A program made the position numbers and the translations under genes. Below the pieces are notes generated by a model. It ran no database searches. It worked only from the letters and a program-made list of their open reading frames with translations, and was not told the origin of the DNA. Shown here piece after piece: positions 20,297 through 30,855 of a stretch of DNA of 64,000 nt. Source of the stretch: Semisulcospira habei (taxonomy: Eukaryota; Mollusca; Gastropoda; Semisulcospiridae); NCBI GenBank assembly GCA_036245525.1, contig BTPG01000008.1, positions 28,193,540-28,257,539 on the forward strand. The letters run 5' to 3'. Every line of letters starts with the position of its first letter. Within the stretch, counting starts at the first letter, position 1.

Positions 20297-20509
20297 ACTC
20301 AACCTATAAAGCCCTGAGATGCTATGGCAGGATATGGATCGACCATTACAGTTCAAGGGTGATGTCCGAATAGTTTGGCTGCGACAGGCGCCAAGCTATT
20401 CCGACACACCCTTGAACTATCCTGATCGATACGTCTCAAGAACTGCGATGTAGACATCAAAGAATATTGGACAAAATGAAAATGTCATCCTCAGAATGAT
20501 ATGAGTTAA
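20297..20509. mobile_element. Family A MITE, full length
   Basis: 213 bp. Hairpin 20338-20430 (GATCGACCATTACAGTTCAA..GGCGCCAAGCTATTCC..TTGAACTATCCTGATCGAT). Its right flank ..CCTCAGAATGATATGAGTTAA matches that of 22010-22231, so the two form a subfamily. Confidence 0.75.
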
Positions 20510-20591
20510 CAATACTTTTTTGATCTGCCACTATTGTCATCATGTCCATTTTTTTTAAAAGCGAGATTTTCATGATTATACAATCAAAATC

Positions 20592-20960
<369 letters not shown>

Positions 20961-20963
20961 ATC

Positions 20964-21430
20964 CCGTAGTCTTGCCGACCGTTGGGGTACCACTGATGAC
21001 TTGGCAACCAGCTCCCTCCAATCCTCTCTGTTCTCTGCCATTCTCAGCGTATCGCCCAGCTTCAGTCCTGTCCACTCTGAGATATTGTCCTCCCATCTTT
21101 TCCTCTGTCTTCCTCTCCTTCGTCCTCCTTGCACAGTGCCTTGCAGGATTGTTTTGGCAAGCCCTGCTGAACGCGTGGCATGCCCATACCACTTCAGTTT
21201 GCGTTTTCTCACAATGGCTAATAAGCCTTCATAATGCCCGATGGCTTGCCTGATTCTGCTTCCCACTTCCTCGTTTGTGATATGATCTCTGTATGAGATG
21301 CCAAGCAGCCTTCGAAAACATCTCATTTCAGTGGCTTGTATCCTCCTTTCAAGGTCTGCTGTGAGGGTCCATGACTCGCAGGCATACAAGAACACTGAGA
21401 TGACTAAGGAGCGCCTAAGAATGACTAAGA
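20964..21430 (-). pseudogene. RTE-like retrotransposon, C-terminal fragment
   Basis: The open frame reads RRSLVISVFLYACESWTL, then RCFRRLLGISYRDHITNEEV, KLKWYGHATRS and GRQRKRWEDNISEWTGL, ending with a stop near 20949-20965. This block is the conserved C-terminal end of many RTE-group proteins. The RT catalytic part and endonuclease are missing through 5' truncation. Confidence 0.85.
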
Positions 21431-21658
21431 ATGAAAATCTCGCTTTTCTAAAAATAATTTTTAAAAAAGGACCTAATGGCTTTTGCCAAATAACTCAGAG
21501 GTGAGAAAACGATTGTGATGTGGTCAGTTTTACATTATCGTGGGAAAGCTTACGGGGCTTTTTCTTGTCCGAACTGGGCCGCAACCGTGCTCTAGAATGA
21601 AGCTCATCTTCGAAAGCCTGTACTGAGGACAGTGTTGCCCTGTGAAGGCTAAAAGAGA

Positions 21659-21747
21659 GTAAGTCCATTTTTTGTGAAAAGCGAGATTTTTTTAAAAATT
21701 GTATTACAATTAATGAGAATCTCGCTTTGCACAAAAATCGACTTACT
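21659..21747. repeat. Family S hairpin
   Basis: AGTAAGTCCATTTTTTGTGA, AAAGCGAGATT mirrored by AATCTCGCTTTGCACAAAAA, TCGACTTACT. Confidence 0.75.
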
Positions 21748-21805
21748 TCCTCTTGCCTCACAGAGCAGAATGACAGAATGACAGATAGAAGAGACCTGTG
21801 GCCGG

Positions 21806-21913
21806 TTGCATGAGTGAACTTTTAAATCCTGCGCAAGCCACTAACCAAGGTGCTCCGCTATAGTGGAGCACATTGCCTATTGGCTTGCGCAGGACGAAAC
21901 TCACTCATGTGCA
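21806..21913. repeat. Single hairpin element (family G)
   Basis: TGCATGAGTGAAC..CCTGCGCAAGCCA mirrored by TGGCTTGCGCAGG..CACTCATGTGCA, with an inner GTGCTCCGCTATAGTGGAGCAC stem, about 108 bp. No other copy seen in the window. Confidence 0.7.
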
Positions 21914-22009
21914 CAACTGATCCCTGAACTAAAATTTAGAGCGGAGGAGGATGTGGTTATGGAGGATGGCCAATTAACCTAAGCTGGAGATCCAGTGGTA
22001 TACTTTTGC

Positions 22010-22231
22010 TTAAACCATACAGCCCTGACATGGCGCCTATGACCGAATATGGATCGACCATGATATTTCAAGGGTGGGGTCAGAATAGCTTGGCGCCTGT
22101 AGGCGCCAAGCTATTCTGACCCCACCCTTGAACTATCATGGTCGATCTGTCTCCAGAAATGTGACGTAGACCGCAAAGGATGCCTAAAAAATTGATAACT
22201 TCATTCTCAGAACTGATGTATAAAGAGTTAA
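22010..22231. mobile_element. Family A MITE, full length
   Basis: From TTAAACCATACAGCCCTGAC to AAAGAGTTAA. Hairpin 22053-22146 is almost perfect: ATCGACCATGATATTTCAAG..AGCTTGGCGCC on the left, and its complement. Confidence 0.82.
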
Positions 22232-23079
22232 AAACGAAATGCCCATCCGTTGTTTAACAATCACAACCACCTCCGCGTTTTTTTTCAAATATGTTTTGAC
22301 GTTGGTTTGTAACAAGGCGCCACTTTTTAACATAAGCAATCACGGATGTGTGTAAGTCGATTATGTCCAGTCAGCCGGTGATGTGTAGGTGTTGTAAGCT
22401 GAACTGGAAAGAAAAGAATTGTGTTGCACCTGTTCCTGTTAATCCCTCGTAAAACAGGTGTCAACGCCGGTCAGCGTGGGAGGCAAGACTTTGAAACTGA
22501 AAACGCGTCACATAATTTATTTATACAGTCGCATTCTGCAGCGGAACTAGACACTTGTAATGGGAGAAGTAAATTATGTGTACGCGTGTATGTGTGTGTG
22601 TGTGTGTGTGGGGGGGGGGGGGGGGAGCAAATGGCGACCGAGGAGGACGGGTTGGGGGTTTCCAGCAACTGTCCAGTGGAGGAGGGGGTAGGGCGGTGAA
22701 CACACGATCCTAGGGCCGCTAACGAAATCCAAAAAAGTGATCATTTTTGAAATGTGTAAAATGCAGAGAACAACACAACGAAGAAAGAAACACGCGTAGA
22801 AAAGGCAGTAACAACACAATTTATGGCTAAGTAAGGTCGAAGCCGCCCTGAAAACTGTTTGTATATTTGGATCATGCTTGCCGTAAATGAAATTTGTGTC
22901 TGATTAAAATTTAATATTCTGACGGTGCAAAGAGGCGGGAGTGGCTCCTAAGATCTTGTAAGACACTCGGCGATATTATACTATCATTCGAGCTAGTCTG
23001 GGCCACGCCACTCAGAACACCGACTTGATTTTGGTGTTTTTTTTTTTTTTTTCTATCTGTGCCATGTAAAAGGCATGTT
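22232..23079. other. No gene; (GT)n-(G)n tract
   Basis: (GT)n then poly-G at 22589-22626. At 22745-22815 the sequence (AAGAAACACGCGTAGAAAAG, GCAGTAAC) resembles one arm of the hairpin at 60244-60309. Poly-T 23038-23052. Confidence 0.5.
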
Positions 23080-23186
23080 CCAGTGCGCGAGAGATCATCG
23101 AGCAGTCGTCAGCCGCCGTTGGCCCGCGCACAATCGGGCCAACGTCGGCTGACGACAGCCGGCTCGATGACTCGTGCGCACTAGGG
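23080..23186. repeat. Family D-like hairpin
   Basis: CAGTGCGCGAGAGATCATCG and AGCAGTCGTCAGCCG are mirrored by CGGCTGACGACAGCCGGCTC, GATGACTCGTGCGCACT around GTTGGCCCGCGCACAATCGG. About 107 bp. Confidence 0.7.
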
Positions 23187-23464
23187 AAAGTCCTCTCGCA
23201 CTTGACAGTGTATGCTTCTTTGACAATTTACACACACTATTAGTGAAAGAGGCAAATGGCCCATTTCAGGATGTTAAAATATAGATCTCGTAATTAAAAA
23301 CCAACTTACAGTGTTATATTGCTGTATCATCGTAGCAATTGAGACGTATTACACTGCATGACAACCGGTTTTACAAGGTGTGTCGTTTTTCATACCCGGA
23401 GACAAGTGGAATAAGATTAATCAGCTCTCTAGGTGATCTTTTCGTACATTAGTTTGTGAGACTA

Positions 23465-23553
23465 CTCGACAGGCTAAAGGGTAGTCCCTGATCAACTTGG
23501 CGCCTGTAAAGGCGCCAAGCTAATCAAACACTATCCTTTAGCTATGAGTCAAA
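23465..23553. repeat. Family A hairpin, diverged
   Basis: GGCTAAAGGGTAGTCCCTGA..CTTGGCGCC mirrored by GGCGCCAAGCTAATCAAACA..CCTTTAGCT. Confidence 0.65.
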
Positions 23554-23689
23554 CCGTCTACAGAAATTCACATTGGAAGTGATGGAAATAACGGATTTCC
23601 GGGAGGGCACGTACGCATTGTAGGCCTTCTTAATCTACATATTGAGGATGATGCAGCTGTCCTTGCCTTCAGCAACTAAAGAAATATGA

Positions 23690-24245
23690 AAGTGTGCCTA
23701 ATGTCAATTTGGTTCACAAAAACACACCTAAGTTGGGTTGTTTAGGAAAGCAAATTATCTTCTGCTTTCTGTCGAATGTATTTTGTATAATTTGTATGTC
23801 ATATGCCTAAAATCACTTTAGTTCACAGACACGTAGATTAGTTTGTTAAACTTAGCTAATTATTTTCTGTTTACTGTTTAGTGTATTTTGTATTATTTGT
23901 ATGTCATATGCCTAAAATCACTTTAGATCACAAAAGACACATAGGTTGGCTTGTTGAGGAAAGTGCTATTTTGTATTTTTTGTATGCCATGTGCCTAAAT
24001 TCACTTTGGTTCACAGAAGACACATAGGTTATCTTTTGTTAACTGTCCAGTGTGTTTTGTATTATTTGAATGTCGTATGCCTAAAATCAATTTGGTTCAC
24101 ATATGACACATAGGTTGGCTTGTTTACGAAAGCGAATTATCTACTGTTAACTGTCTAGTGCATTTTGTATTGTTTGTATGTCATCCGTTGCCTGTTGCAG
24201 GCCATTGGCCTTTTCGACACAATAAACTTTCGTATTCATATTCTA
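23690..24245 (+). repeat. Diverged tandem repeat ending in a retroelement-like tail
   Basis: About five imperfect units of 80-110 bp sharing TATGCCTAAAATCACTTT, GGTTCACA..ACACATAGGTTGGCTTGTT and GTGTATTTTGTATTATTTGT, starting near 23697, 23807, 23909, 23991 and 24077. After the last unit comes GTTGCAGGCCATTGGC and CACAATAAACTTTCGTATTC, which looks like a retrotransposon 3' end. Confidence 0.65.
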
Positions 24246-24273
24246 TTCGCTTCGTGTATACTGCATAGCATTT

Positions 24274-24469
24274 AACCCCGAGGTCGCATTTCCTAGATTT
24301 CGGAGGTGTCGCCTTGCGACCATGTAAGCATCGACCATGATAATTCAAGGGTAGTGCCAGATTAGCTTGGCGCCATTAGGCGCCAAGCAAATCTGGCACT
24401 ACCCTTGAATTATCATGGTCGATTCATCTCCTGCTGTAACCCGTCGGGAATGATGGGTTAGGATATGGA
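24274..24469. mobile_element. Family A MITE
   Basis: Left end TTTAACCCCGAGGTCG, right end GGGAATGATGGGTTA. Hairpin 24330-24423 is near perfect around GGCGCCATTAGGCGCC. Confidence 0.8.
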
Positions 24470-24988
24470 CCATTCTGATGATACAGTTTGCTAAGCTAGT
24501 TTTGTAAGCGTTTTTCTCCAGCACTCAATCGCCTACCACAACGTGAGACGGATCAGCCATGACAGTAAAGGGTTAACGCCAGACACGCGTAAACACATCC
24601 AAGGTGTTAAACTAATCGGGCACTACCCATGAACCTATAAGGCCGCCCACTTAGGTCACACTTTTTTAAAAAAATTTATATCCTATTTTTTTGTCGTTCT
24701 ATTATTTTTCGGTACTTTGTGTCCTCATGCGTCTTCAAAATATTTGACCATTAAAGTAGTTCACTATCACCAGATAATTTGAAAGTTTTATTAATATCTG
24801 TCACGACTCTGGCTTATATCTTCATCATACTAAAGAGGGAACATACAAGAGAAGAAAGAAAACGGTTTAACTCTCTTTTCTAAGCGTGTTTCTTTTCTTT
24901 CCGTTGGCATGTTCTTTGCATTTTAGTGACCTTGATCTGTTCATTATCCTAAAGACGTACTTGGCGCAGACGAAACTCAATAATAATT
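24470..24988. other. Family A relic (24551-24643), otherwise no gene
   Basis: 24551-24643 is a decayed palindrome (GCCATGACAGTAAAGGGTTA..CTACCCATGAACCTATAAGG). 24850-24905 (CTTTTCTAAGCGTGTTTCTT) resembles one arm of the hairpin at 60244-60309. Confidence 0.45.
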
Positions 24989-25062
24989 TGTGTCGCGGGT
25001 CTGTGATTTGGCCCTTACGGAGTGGAGCGGTAAGGTCTAAAATTACGCCGGAACCAGCACAC
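24989..25062. repeat. Family F hairpin, diverged
   Basis: GGGTCTGTGATTTGGCCCTT, ACGG mirrored by CGGTAAGGTCTAAAATTACG..CAGCAC. Confidence 0.6.
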
Positions 25063-25105
25063 TATTTAAATACATACACGAGTATGTTAGTCTGCAGTAG
25101 TACGG

Positions 25106-25215
25106 CCCAATGCGCAAAAGGCCATCGGGCCGACGTCGGCCGCCGTTGGCCCACGCACGGCCGTGCGCGGGCCAACGGCGGCCGACGTCGGCCCGATATC
25201 CTTTTGCGCATTGGG
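25106..25215. repeat. Family D palindrome, near perfect, 110 bp
   Basis: CCCAATGCGCAAAAGG..CATCGGGCCGACGTCGGC mirrored by GCCGACGTCGGCCCGATATC, CTTTTGCGCATTGGG, centre ACGGCCGT. Only a few mismatches. RNA from either strand would form one 50-bp hairpin. Confidence 0.85.
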
Positions 25216-25867
25216 TACTGAGTGAGGTTATGTTTGCTACGAACGGATGACTGAATGAACGAAAGCGCATTCGTTCTAAAACATCGTACTACGTACGGCT
25301 CCGTCGTCGTCATGCGAGATACGCCATTTTGAACGGGACCGACTGCGCTGCGCGAGGAGCAAAATGACGTCATTGTAGACTTTACGTCATGACAATTTTT
25401 TTTTGCACGACGAATCAGATACATACACAATCTACATCACAAGCCGATTCGTGACGTGACACTCACAATGTCGTCATTTTGTTGCTCGTGCCGCCATTGT
25501 TCTTCTTCAGAATGTCTGGCTATCGTATTCCTTCATGAGCATCGAACAGTTGAACGCTACTTCTCGCACTCTTGGAAACACATCCAACTTTCATCCACCC
25601 TTAATTACCTATAGAGACTAGCTCTCGCATCGTACATCAATACAAAATACGAGACCCAAGACGAAAAAAACCTCTTTCGTACCGAGTAACTTCGCTTTCG
25701 TTCGATGTTGGGAATCATTCGTTGCAAACGCGCCCTCACTAAGTTCCTCTCTATCGCCATCCAACATCCATCTCAAAGTGTCACAGTTTTTAACACTTGG
25801 ATAAAATAAATAAATTCTGCGTCTGCTCTACAAAATACACAAACATTTCCGAATCATTGGAAAATCT
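25216..25867. other. No gene; weak inverted similarity
   Basis: GAGCAAAATGACGTCATTGT near 25358 is loosely mirrored by ACAATGTCGTCATTTTGTTG near 25467. Nothing else recognised. Confidence 0.35.
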
Positions 25868-26015
25868 CTTGGCTTGACTTCGCGAACAAAGATTTTATAG
25901 GAGTTGCCCACGACGTCTGCAGGCTTGTTCGTGGCTGCGGAGGCCAATCCGAGACAGGCAGGTTCGACCGCAGTGGCTGCAGGGGAAGGTATGGCCAGGG
26001 TTCTGAGCTGCGGTT
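25868..26015 (-). pseudogene. 3' end of RTE-like element with target duplication
   Basis: About 146 bp nearly identical to 52589-52732, the 3' end of the large RTE-like element, in the same orientation. It is flanked by a direct repeat ATTGGAAAAT at 25856-25865 and 26016-26025, so it is a real, severely 5'-truncated insertion. Confidence 0.88.
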
Positions 26016-26175
26016 ATTGGAAAATAACCAAATAGTAAATATGTACTAATATATAGGTGTACCAATGCGACCCTTTTCTATTGAAGAAAATAAACTCTCA
26101 CCCCACCCCGCATTACTTTTTCCCTCTTTAGATTTGTGTGGTGTCCAAACGTAGGCCTGGTAGGGGTCTTTCACT

Positions 26176-26411
26176 TTAACCCCTTCTCTGCCACTGTACG
26201 TACATTTTTGTTTTTGAAATCCTGGTTCTTTCAACGACCAAAAGCCAACAGCGTCCAAGAAACATGGCTACAAATTGGTCTCAGCAAGAGGCATAGATCC
26301 TCATGAGCCCGCGCAGTCGCGGGGGGGGGGGGGGGGGAGGGGAGGGGGGTTCATGGCTGACTCTTGCAGTTGGATCGTGTTCACTTTGTCTCTCGACAGC
26401 CAATGGGTTAA
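26176..26411. mobile_element. Family B MITE, reverse orientation, with poly-G expansion
   Basis: TTAACCCCTTCTCTGCC on the left, CAATGGGTTAA on the right. The left hairpin arm GCAAGAGGCATAGATCCTCA is intact, but the right arm is replaced by about 25 G residues and a short remnant (TTCATGGCTGACTCTTGC). Confidence 0.72.
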
Positions 26412-26454
26412 GCGCTATGGCAGTTTAACACTAGTGCCTGATTAGTTTGACGTT

Positions 26455-26730
26455 TAACCCATTAAACTCCAAGCCCCCATTTCCCAATTTTAGAGGTGTC
26501 GTCTAACGACTATGTAACAGTTGTAGGAAATGGATCGACCATGATAATTCAAAGGTAGTGCCAGATTAGTGGCCTGATGGCGCCAAGATTATCTGCCACT
26601 GCCCTTGAATTATCAAGGTAGCATCCTATCATCTTCTGCAACTGGTACAAATCTGGCACTGCCCTTTAATTATCATGGTCGATCAATCTCCCGTTGTCGT
26701 GCGGTAGTGCATCGGGGCTAAAAGGGTTAA
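26455..26730. mobile_element. Family A MITE with an extra right arm
   Basis: From TTTAACCCATTAAACTCC to GGGGCTAAAAGGGTTAA. The hairpin starts at 26534; the right arm occurs twice (26597-26620 and 26649-26683), so part of the element was duplicated internally. Confidence 0.72.
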
Positions 26731-27292
26731 AATGCGTCTATCAATCAAGCACTAGCACTCAACTTTATAGTTGAATAATAACTGTGACTCGTGTGTTTGT
26801 TAGCGAACGATTTAGAAGAAATCTTTTGGTCCTCGACGTATGCGAACTATAGAAAGTTATTGAAAAGCATATATACATACTCAGTCCCACGCCCTTTCCC
26901 TTTCTCCCCACCCGGGTCTGCCCTGGGGGACTTGGGTGGGATTAACTACTTTTTAGTTCCCAGGGTCACCCTGGTCAGCCCCACAGGGTGGGTTTTCCCC
27001 TCTATTCTGGGGCATGTGTTTCTGTCTACCCTTGGTCCATTCACCTGTATTTTCTTTTTTTAAACTCTCGGCCCTACTGTCTGCGCTGTCTGTAGCTCTT
27101 GATATTGTATGTGTGTTGCTAAATGGTCTTAGGTTTATTTAGCGTATTATACCGGCTGGCGACATACATTCAATATTCTGTTTAGTTGGGGTTTTTTCAC
27201 AAGCAGTGCAGGCACGTCATGAGAAAGTCTTGTTGCTGTCGGGACGTTAAGCAATGTACAACCAAACCAAACTTTCCCTTTCTACATCCGCC
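26731..27292. other. Dispersed-repeat-like segment, no coding part
   Basis: 26880-27265 ends with GTTGCTGTCGGGACGTTAAG, CAATGTACAACCAAACC, which resembles a repeat terminus; 29538-29570 has a related inverted motif (GGTTGGTTAGTTCGGGTTTA). Identity not known. Confidence 0.35.
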
Positions 27293-27361
27293 TGCAAGAG
27301 GCACAGATCCTCGTGATCCCCCTGCAGTTGCAGGGGCTCACTAGCATCTATGCTTCTTGTT
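27293..27361. repeat. Family B hairpin
   Basis: TGCAAGAGGCACAGATCCTC..CCCCTGCAGTTGCAGGGG..TAGCATCTATGCTTCTTG. Confidence 0.7.
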
Positions 27362-27852
27362 GGTACGTTTATTCTCATTTATATCCGTGTTCTAAAAACT
27401 AAGAGGTCGAGGTTTTTTCCTGAGCTTTTTACCTGTAAGTTAAAGCGTGTGAACGTGTGAAAGGACGCTAGCGAGAGAGCAACTGGGACAGCATTAATAC
27501 CCGGGGACGCATACGGGTAGGTCCTGGTCAGGGTATGCGTACCAATACCAGCTGCAGAACGGCTGAAGCTGAAGCGAACGAACAAACATACGAGCAAACA
27601 AGCAAACAAGCAAGCAAAATACAAACAGTACGCGCCCAGTCGGTAAGCAAGACTGAAACAAAAAGGAAACTTGACCAACCAACAAAGAAAGCAGCAGAAA
27701 AAAAATATTAATAAGAAACAAACAAACGAAAGAAACATGTTTAATTCAATATCAGTTTATTATGTTATGGAAAATACTTAGAAATACACATGTTTGTACA
27801 CGTAAATAAAATCATGATTCATAGGACAACTCTTACTAGGATGTCGTCTTCT
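27362..27852. other. No gene seen
   Basis: AAACAAGCAAACAAGC-type low complexity at 27585-27735 explains the long minus-strand open frame; no domain. Confidence 0.45.
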
Positions 27853-27926
27853 TTTAAGCTCATTCGAGAGTGGCCGCTTACGGATACCACCGCGTATCCA
27901 TAGGCGGCACGTCTCGAATGAGTTAA
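27853..27926. mobile_element. Family C palindromic MITE
   Basis: TTTAAGCTCATTCGAGAGTG..CTTACGGATACC mirrored by GCGTATCCATAGGCGGCACG, TCTCGAATGAGTTAA. Confidence 0.75.
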
Positions 27927-28524
27927 TGTTCGTGTTACACACAAGGAAAACGTTGTCGAGACTGAGCAGAAAAACAGAGAAAACATGTTACTTGGTAATC
28001 ATGATAGGTAGAAGTTTGCCTGGCCGATCGTTTGACTCCCAAGTGATGCACCAATCTCAGGTAATAGCTGATAATCTTGCCGTATATACTGATGTGTCCG
28101 TTGACACGCAGTCCCCTAGAGACATCGGGTTGTAAATGTTAGTATCTAACTAAATGAAACACTCGAAAGACCCTCAATCCCCCCCCCCTCCCCTCCTTCA
28201 ATCTCCAGTTCACCTAGTCCCCTCCCCCCCCCCCCTCCCTTTTCTGTGAAGTTGACCGGTGTTAGAAATGTTGGATATCAGCGAATCATGCTGCATTAAC
28301 GCAAAACGTGGGTGTGGTTTATAGGTTTGGTTTTAGTGTACACTGTGATCCTATGGAAACAGCAAGCGAGCATTCAGTGCACTTCTTTGCTCAGTGTATT
28401 AGATGAGCGCCTAGAAACCACAATTTACGATGCGATTATATAGCAACAAGTCACCATCAATCTACCGCCATTCCTCGCTACACGCATAATTCATATCGTA
28501 CTTGCAATGGGGCAATCGGGGTGA
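27927..28524. other. No gene; two C-rich tracts
   Basis: C-rich tracts at about 28178-28196 and 28223-28238. Otherwise unique-looking. Confidence 0.4.
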
Positions 28525-28614
28525 ACGACCATGACAGTTCAAGGGTGCTGCCAAAATAGCTTGGCGCCTGTAGGCGCCAAGCTATTCTGGCAGTACCCTT
28601 GAACTATCATGATC
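28525..28614. repeat. Family A hairpin
   Basis: GAACGACCATGACAGTTCAA..GCTTGGCGCCTGTAGGCGCC mirrored to CCCTTGAACTATCATGATC. A separate right-arm relic lies at 28716-28746. Confidence 0.78.
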
Positions 28615-28747
28615 TAAAAGAAGCTACCAAACAGTTTATTTGCTTCATGGACATACTGTTTACAGAAAGATACATGTAGAAAACGTTCCAGAACATAACA
28701 AGAAAGCACACTGTCTTGGCATCACCCTTGAACTATCATGGTCGAAC

Positions 28748-29074
28748 TGTCGCACGAACCGGACTGTGTTCTTCAGAACACAGTTTAAGAATTTCTAACT
28801 CGTGGCTACTCTTGTTTTCAAACTAGGTGAGCACCCGATTTTACAATGCCTGAAGTCAAGGCAACGGGGAAAACAAATTTCGCTCCCTGTCGTCAGCTTT
28901 ACCCAATCACGTCATTCGCCCTAAAAAAAAGTCTGTCAAATACATGACCTATCAGTCGCTGTGTAAATCTAATTAAGCACGTTTGCTCCCAAAACGGGAC
29001 GCTATAGGTAGAAACATGCAGCGCGTAGCTATGGCTCCTCCCTGATACTGACGTGCAGCGAATGACATCAGCCA
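28748..29074. other. No gene seen
   Basis: Unique-looking sequence, no supported feature. Confidence 0.4.
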
Positions 29075-29144
29075 GCAAGAGGCAAAGATGCTCATGAACA
29101 CCAGCAGGTTTAGGGGGCTTATTAGAATGTGTGCCTTTTGCCGC
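29075..29144. repeat. Family B hairpin, diverged
   Basis: GCAAGAGGCAAAGATGCTCA and GCTTATTAGAATGTGTGCCT. Confidence 0.55.
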
Positions 29145-29239
29145 AGAACTGTCTTCTTCTTTTTTTTCCATCTTTTTCACAATCATGTACGCAGTAAGGA
29201 AAATGAAAATGAAGAACATGTCTGCCTTATTTCCCCCAG

Positions 29240-29312
29240 ATAATAAATAAATAAATAAATAATCAATAATCAATAATCGATAATCAATCATCAATCATAA
29301 TCATCAATCATC

Positions 29313-29384
<72 letters not shown>

Positions 29385-29401
29385 AATAAATAAATAAATA
29401 C
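29240..29401. repeat. Compound (AAAT)n/(AATC)n/(AAT)n microsatellite
   Basis: AATA, ATCA and AAT repeats run together for about 160 bp. Confidence 0.9.
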
Positions 29402-30108
29402 ATTTTTTTTAACTCAAAGATTGCTTAATTGTTTGTAACTGCCCCTCAATCCAAAGAGCGAAATAGCAACGCGGATCGTTTGTGTCCGATGCGCAACATG
29501 AATTTCCTCTTCAGTCGTCGGTCTTCAACTGAAGCTACTAGGTTGGTTAGTTCGGGTTTAACGTCCACAGCACCGAGGTGATCATGGACGGCCCTGACGG
29601 GCGGGTTATGGGGGACAGGGAAATCGATTGCCTATGGAGTACGACCTGAACACTGATCAACTCAGGCGCACTCCAGCTGTGCGACTTTGATTTACCAGGA
29701 ACTTTCAACGAAGCTACTAGACTACTTACTCTGGATAATATTGCAACTGATACAGGCCCGCCCAGACATGTTCATTCACGAAATGACTAGTTAATTATAA
29801 TCTTTTGACAAGATGTGCGTGCTATATGTCCGCTGACGACACTGTGCGAAATCAGTGCAAACGACAGTTTGACCTCATGCTGAGTACGTGCGTACACTGA
29901 GCTTTCTCCCCGGTCGCGCAACGACCGCCGAACTTACCCCAGCCACACGCAAGCGGCGCAGGCGTCACATACCCATGCCCCAGCTCAGCGGCTGGTCACT
30001 GTAACAGAGTAGTCCGTCGTTCGTCTTAATAGGCGGAGCTACGATACCAACGGGTGTGTTGTTGTTGTTTTTTGTATTGATGTACAGTTCCCAGCTGATT
30101 TTTCCAAA
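29402..30108. other. No gene seen
   Basis: A repeat-terminus-like motif lies at 29538-29580 (see 26731-27292). No plausible exon found. Confidence 0.4.
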
Positions 30109-30175
30109 TGCAGGAGGCATAGATCCTCATAGACCTATGTATCTGCAGGGGCTTCATGAGAATCTTCGCCTTTCC
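30109..30175. repeat. Family B hairpin, diverged
   Basis: GCAGGAGGCATAGATCCTCA and GGGGCTTCATGAGAATCTTC. Confidence 0.55.
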
Positions 30176-30261
30176 TGGCTAGTGATCAACTTCTATTTAC
30201 TTCCAACCTAAACTCGCAAGAAAATGAATCGTAAGGTGTTCAATACCGAACGTATTATAAT

Positions 30262-30327
30262 CGAGAGGCATAGATTCTCGTGCGCCCCTGCATCCGCAGG
30301 GGCTCATGAGAATCTGTGCCTCTTGCC
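30262..30327. repeat. Family B hairpin upstream of the SEA/EGF gene
   Basis: GAGAGGCATAGATTCTCGTG..CCCCTGCATCCGCAGGGG..CATGAGAATCTGTGCCTCT. About 540 bp before the start codon. Confidence 0.75.
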
Positions 30328-30583
30328 AGTAAAGGATCGGCCCCTATTTACTTCCACCTCTGCACGCCGCGTGGCCCGCTTGCTCATTTGTATAGATATC
30401 CCACCCGTTTCCGCACCCTTCCTACCACACCTACCTACCCCGTTCAAGTGGTGGGGGGAAAAGGAGGGACGTCACTTTCTCGCACACGCAGCTGCGACGG
30501 GGCCCATACTCGACTCTGACGTCACGTACCGGCAGTTTTGTCATTCAAATGGGACTCTAAGAATAGTCTTAATTTTGGAATCG

Positions 30584-30590
30584 TATATAA
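30584..30590 (+). promoter_or_regulatory. Candidate TATA box of the SEA/EGF gene
   Basis: TATATAA 220 bp before the ATG at 30804. A start near 30615 would give a 5' UTR of about 190 bases. Position is plausible; no other core element confirmed. Confidence 0.4.
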
Positions 30591-30803
30591 ACACGCCTTG
30601 AGAGGCAAATGGCGGCATTCCCTATAGTCAAGCCCCCGAGTTGTCTGGGAACCAATGTGTCGCCGATTGCGGACAGGTCAACAGCATCCGAGTGTGAGGA
30701 GAATTAAGTTCATTTGCAGGAGCACACCGCATCGGCACAAAGTGACAGTGAAGTGTTCGATATTCAGGACTTGGATTTTACCTTTGGAATACTATCGTTT
30801 TCC

Positions 30804-30855
30804 ATGCATCTGCGGGCATTGTGTTTCTTAGCGTGGATTTCTTTAAATCTCGCCG
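30804..30855 (+). CDS. SEA/EGF gene exon 1: signal peptide
   Basis: ATG CAT CTG encodes MHLRALCFLAWISLNLA, a typical signal peptide. Donor G|GTGAGT; phase 1. Intron 1 (3.7 kb) holds hairpins of families A, B, F and H. Confidence 0.8.

Noticed and set aside
25043..25430. Overlapping Arg/Gly-rich frames on both strands
   Set aside because: They translate the family D palindrome and are mirror images of each other.
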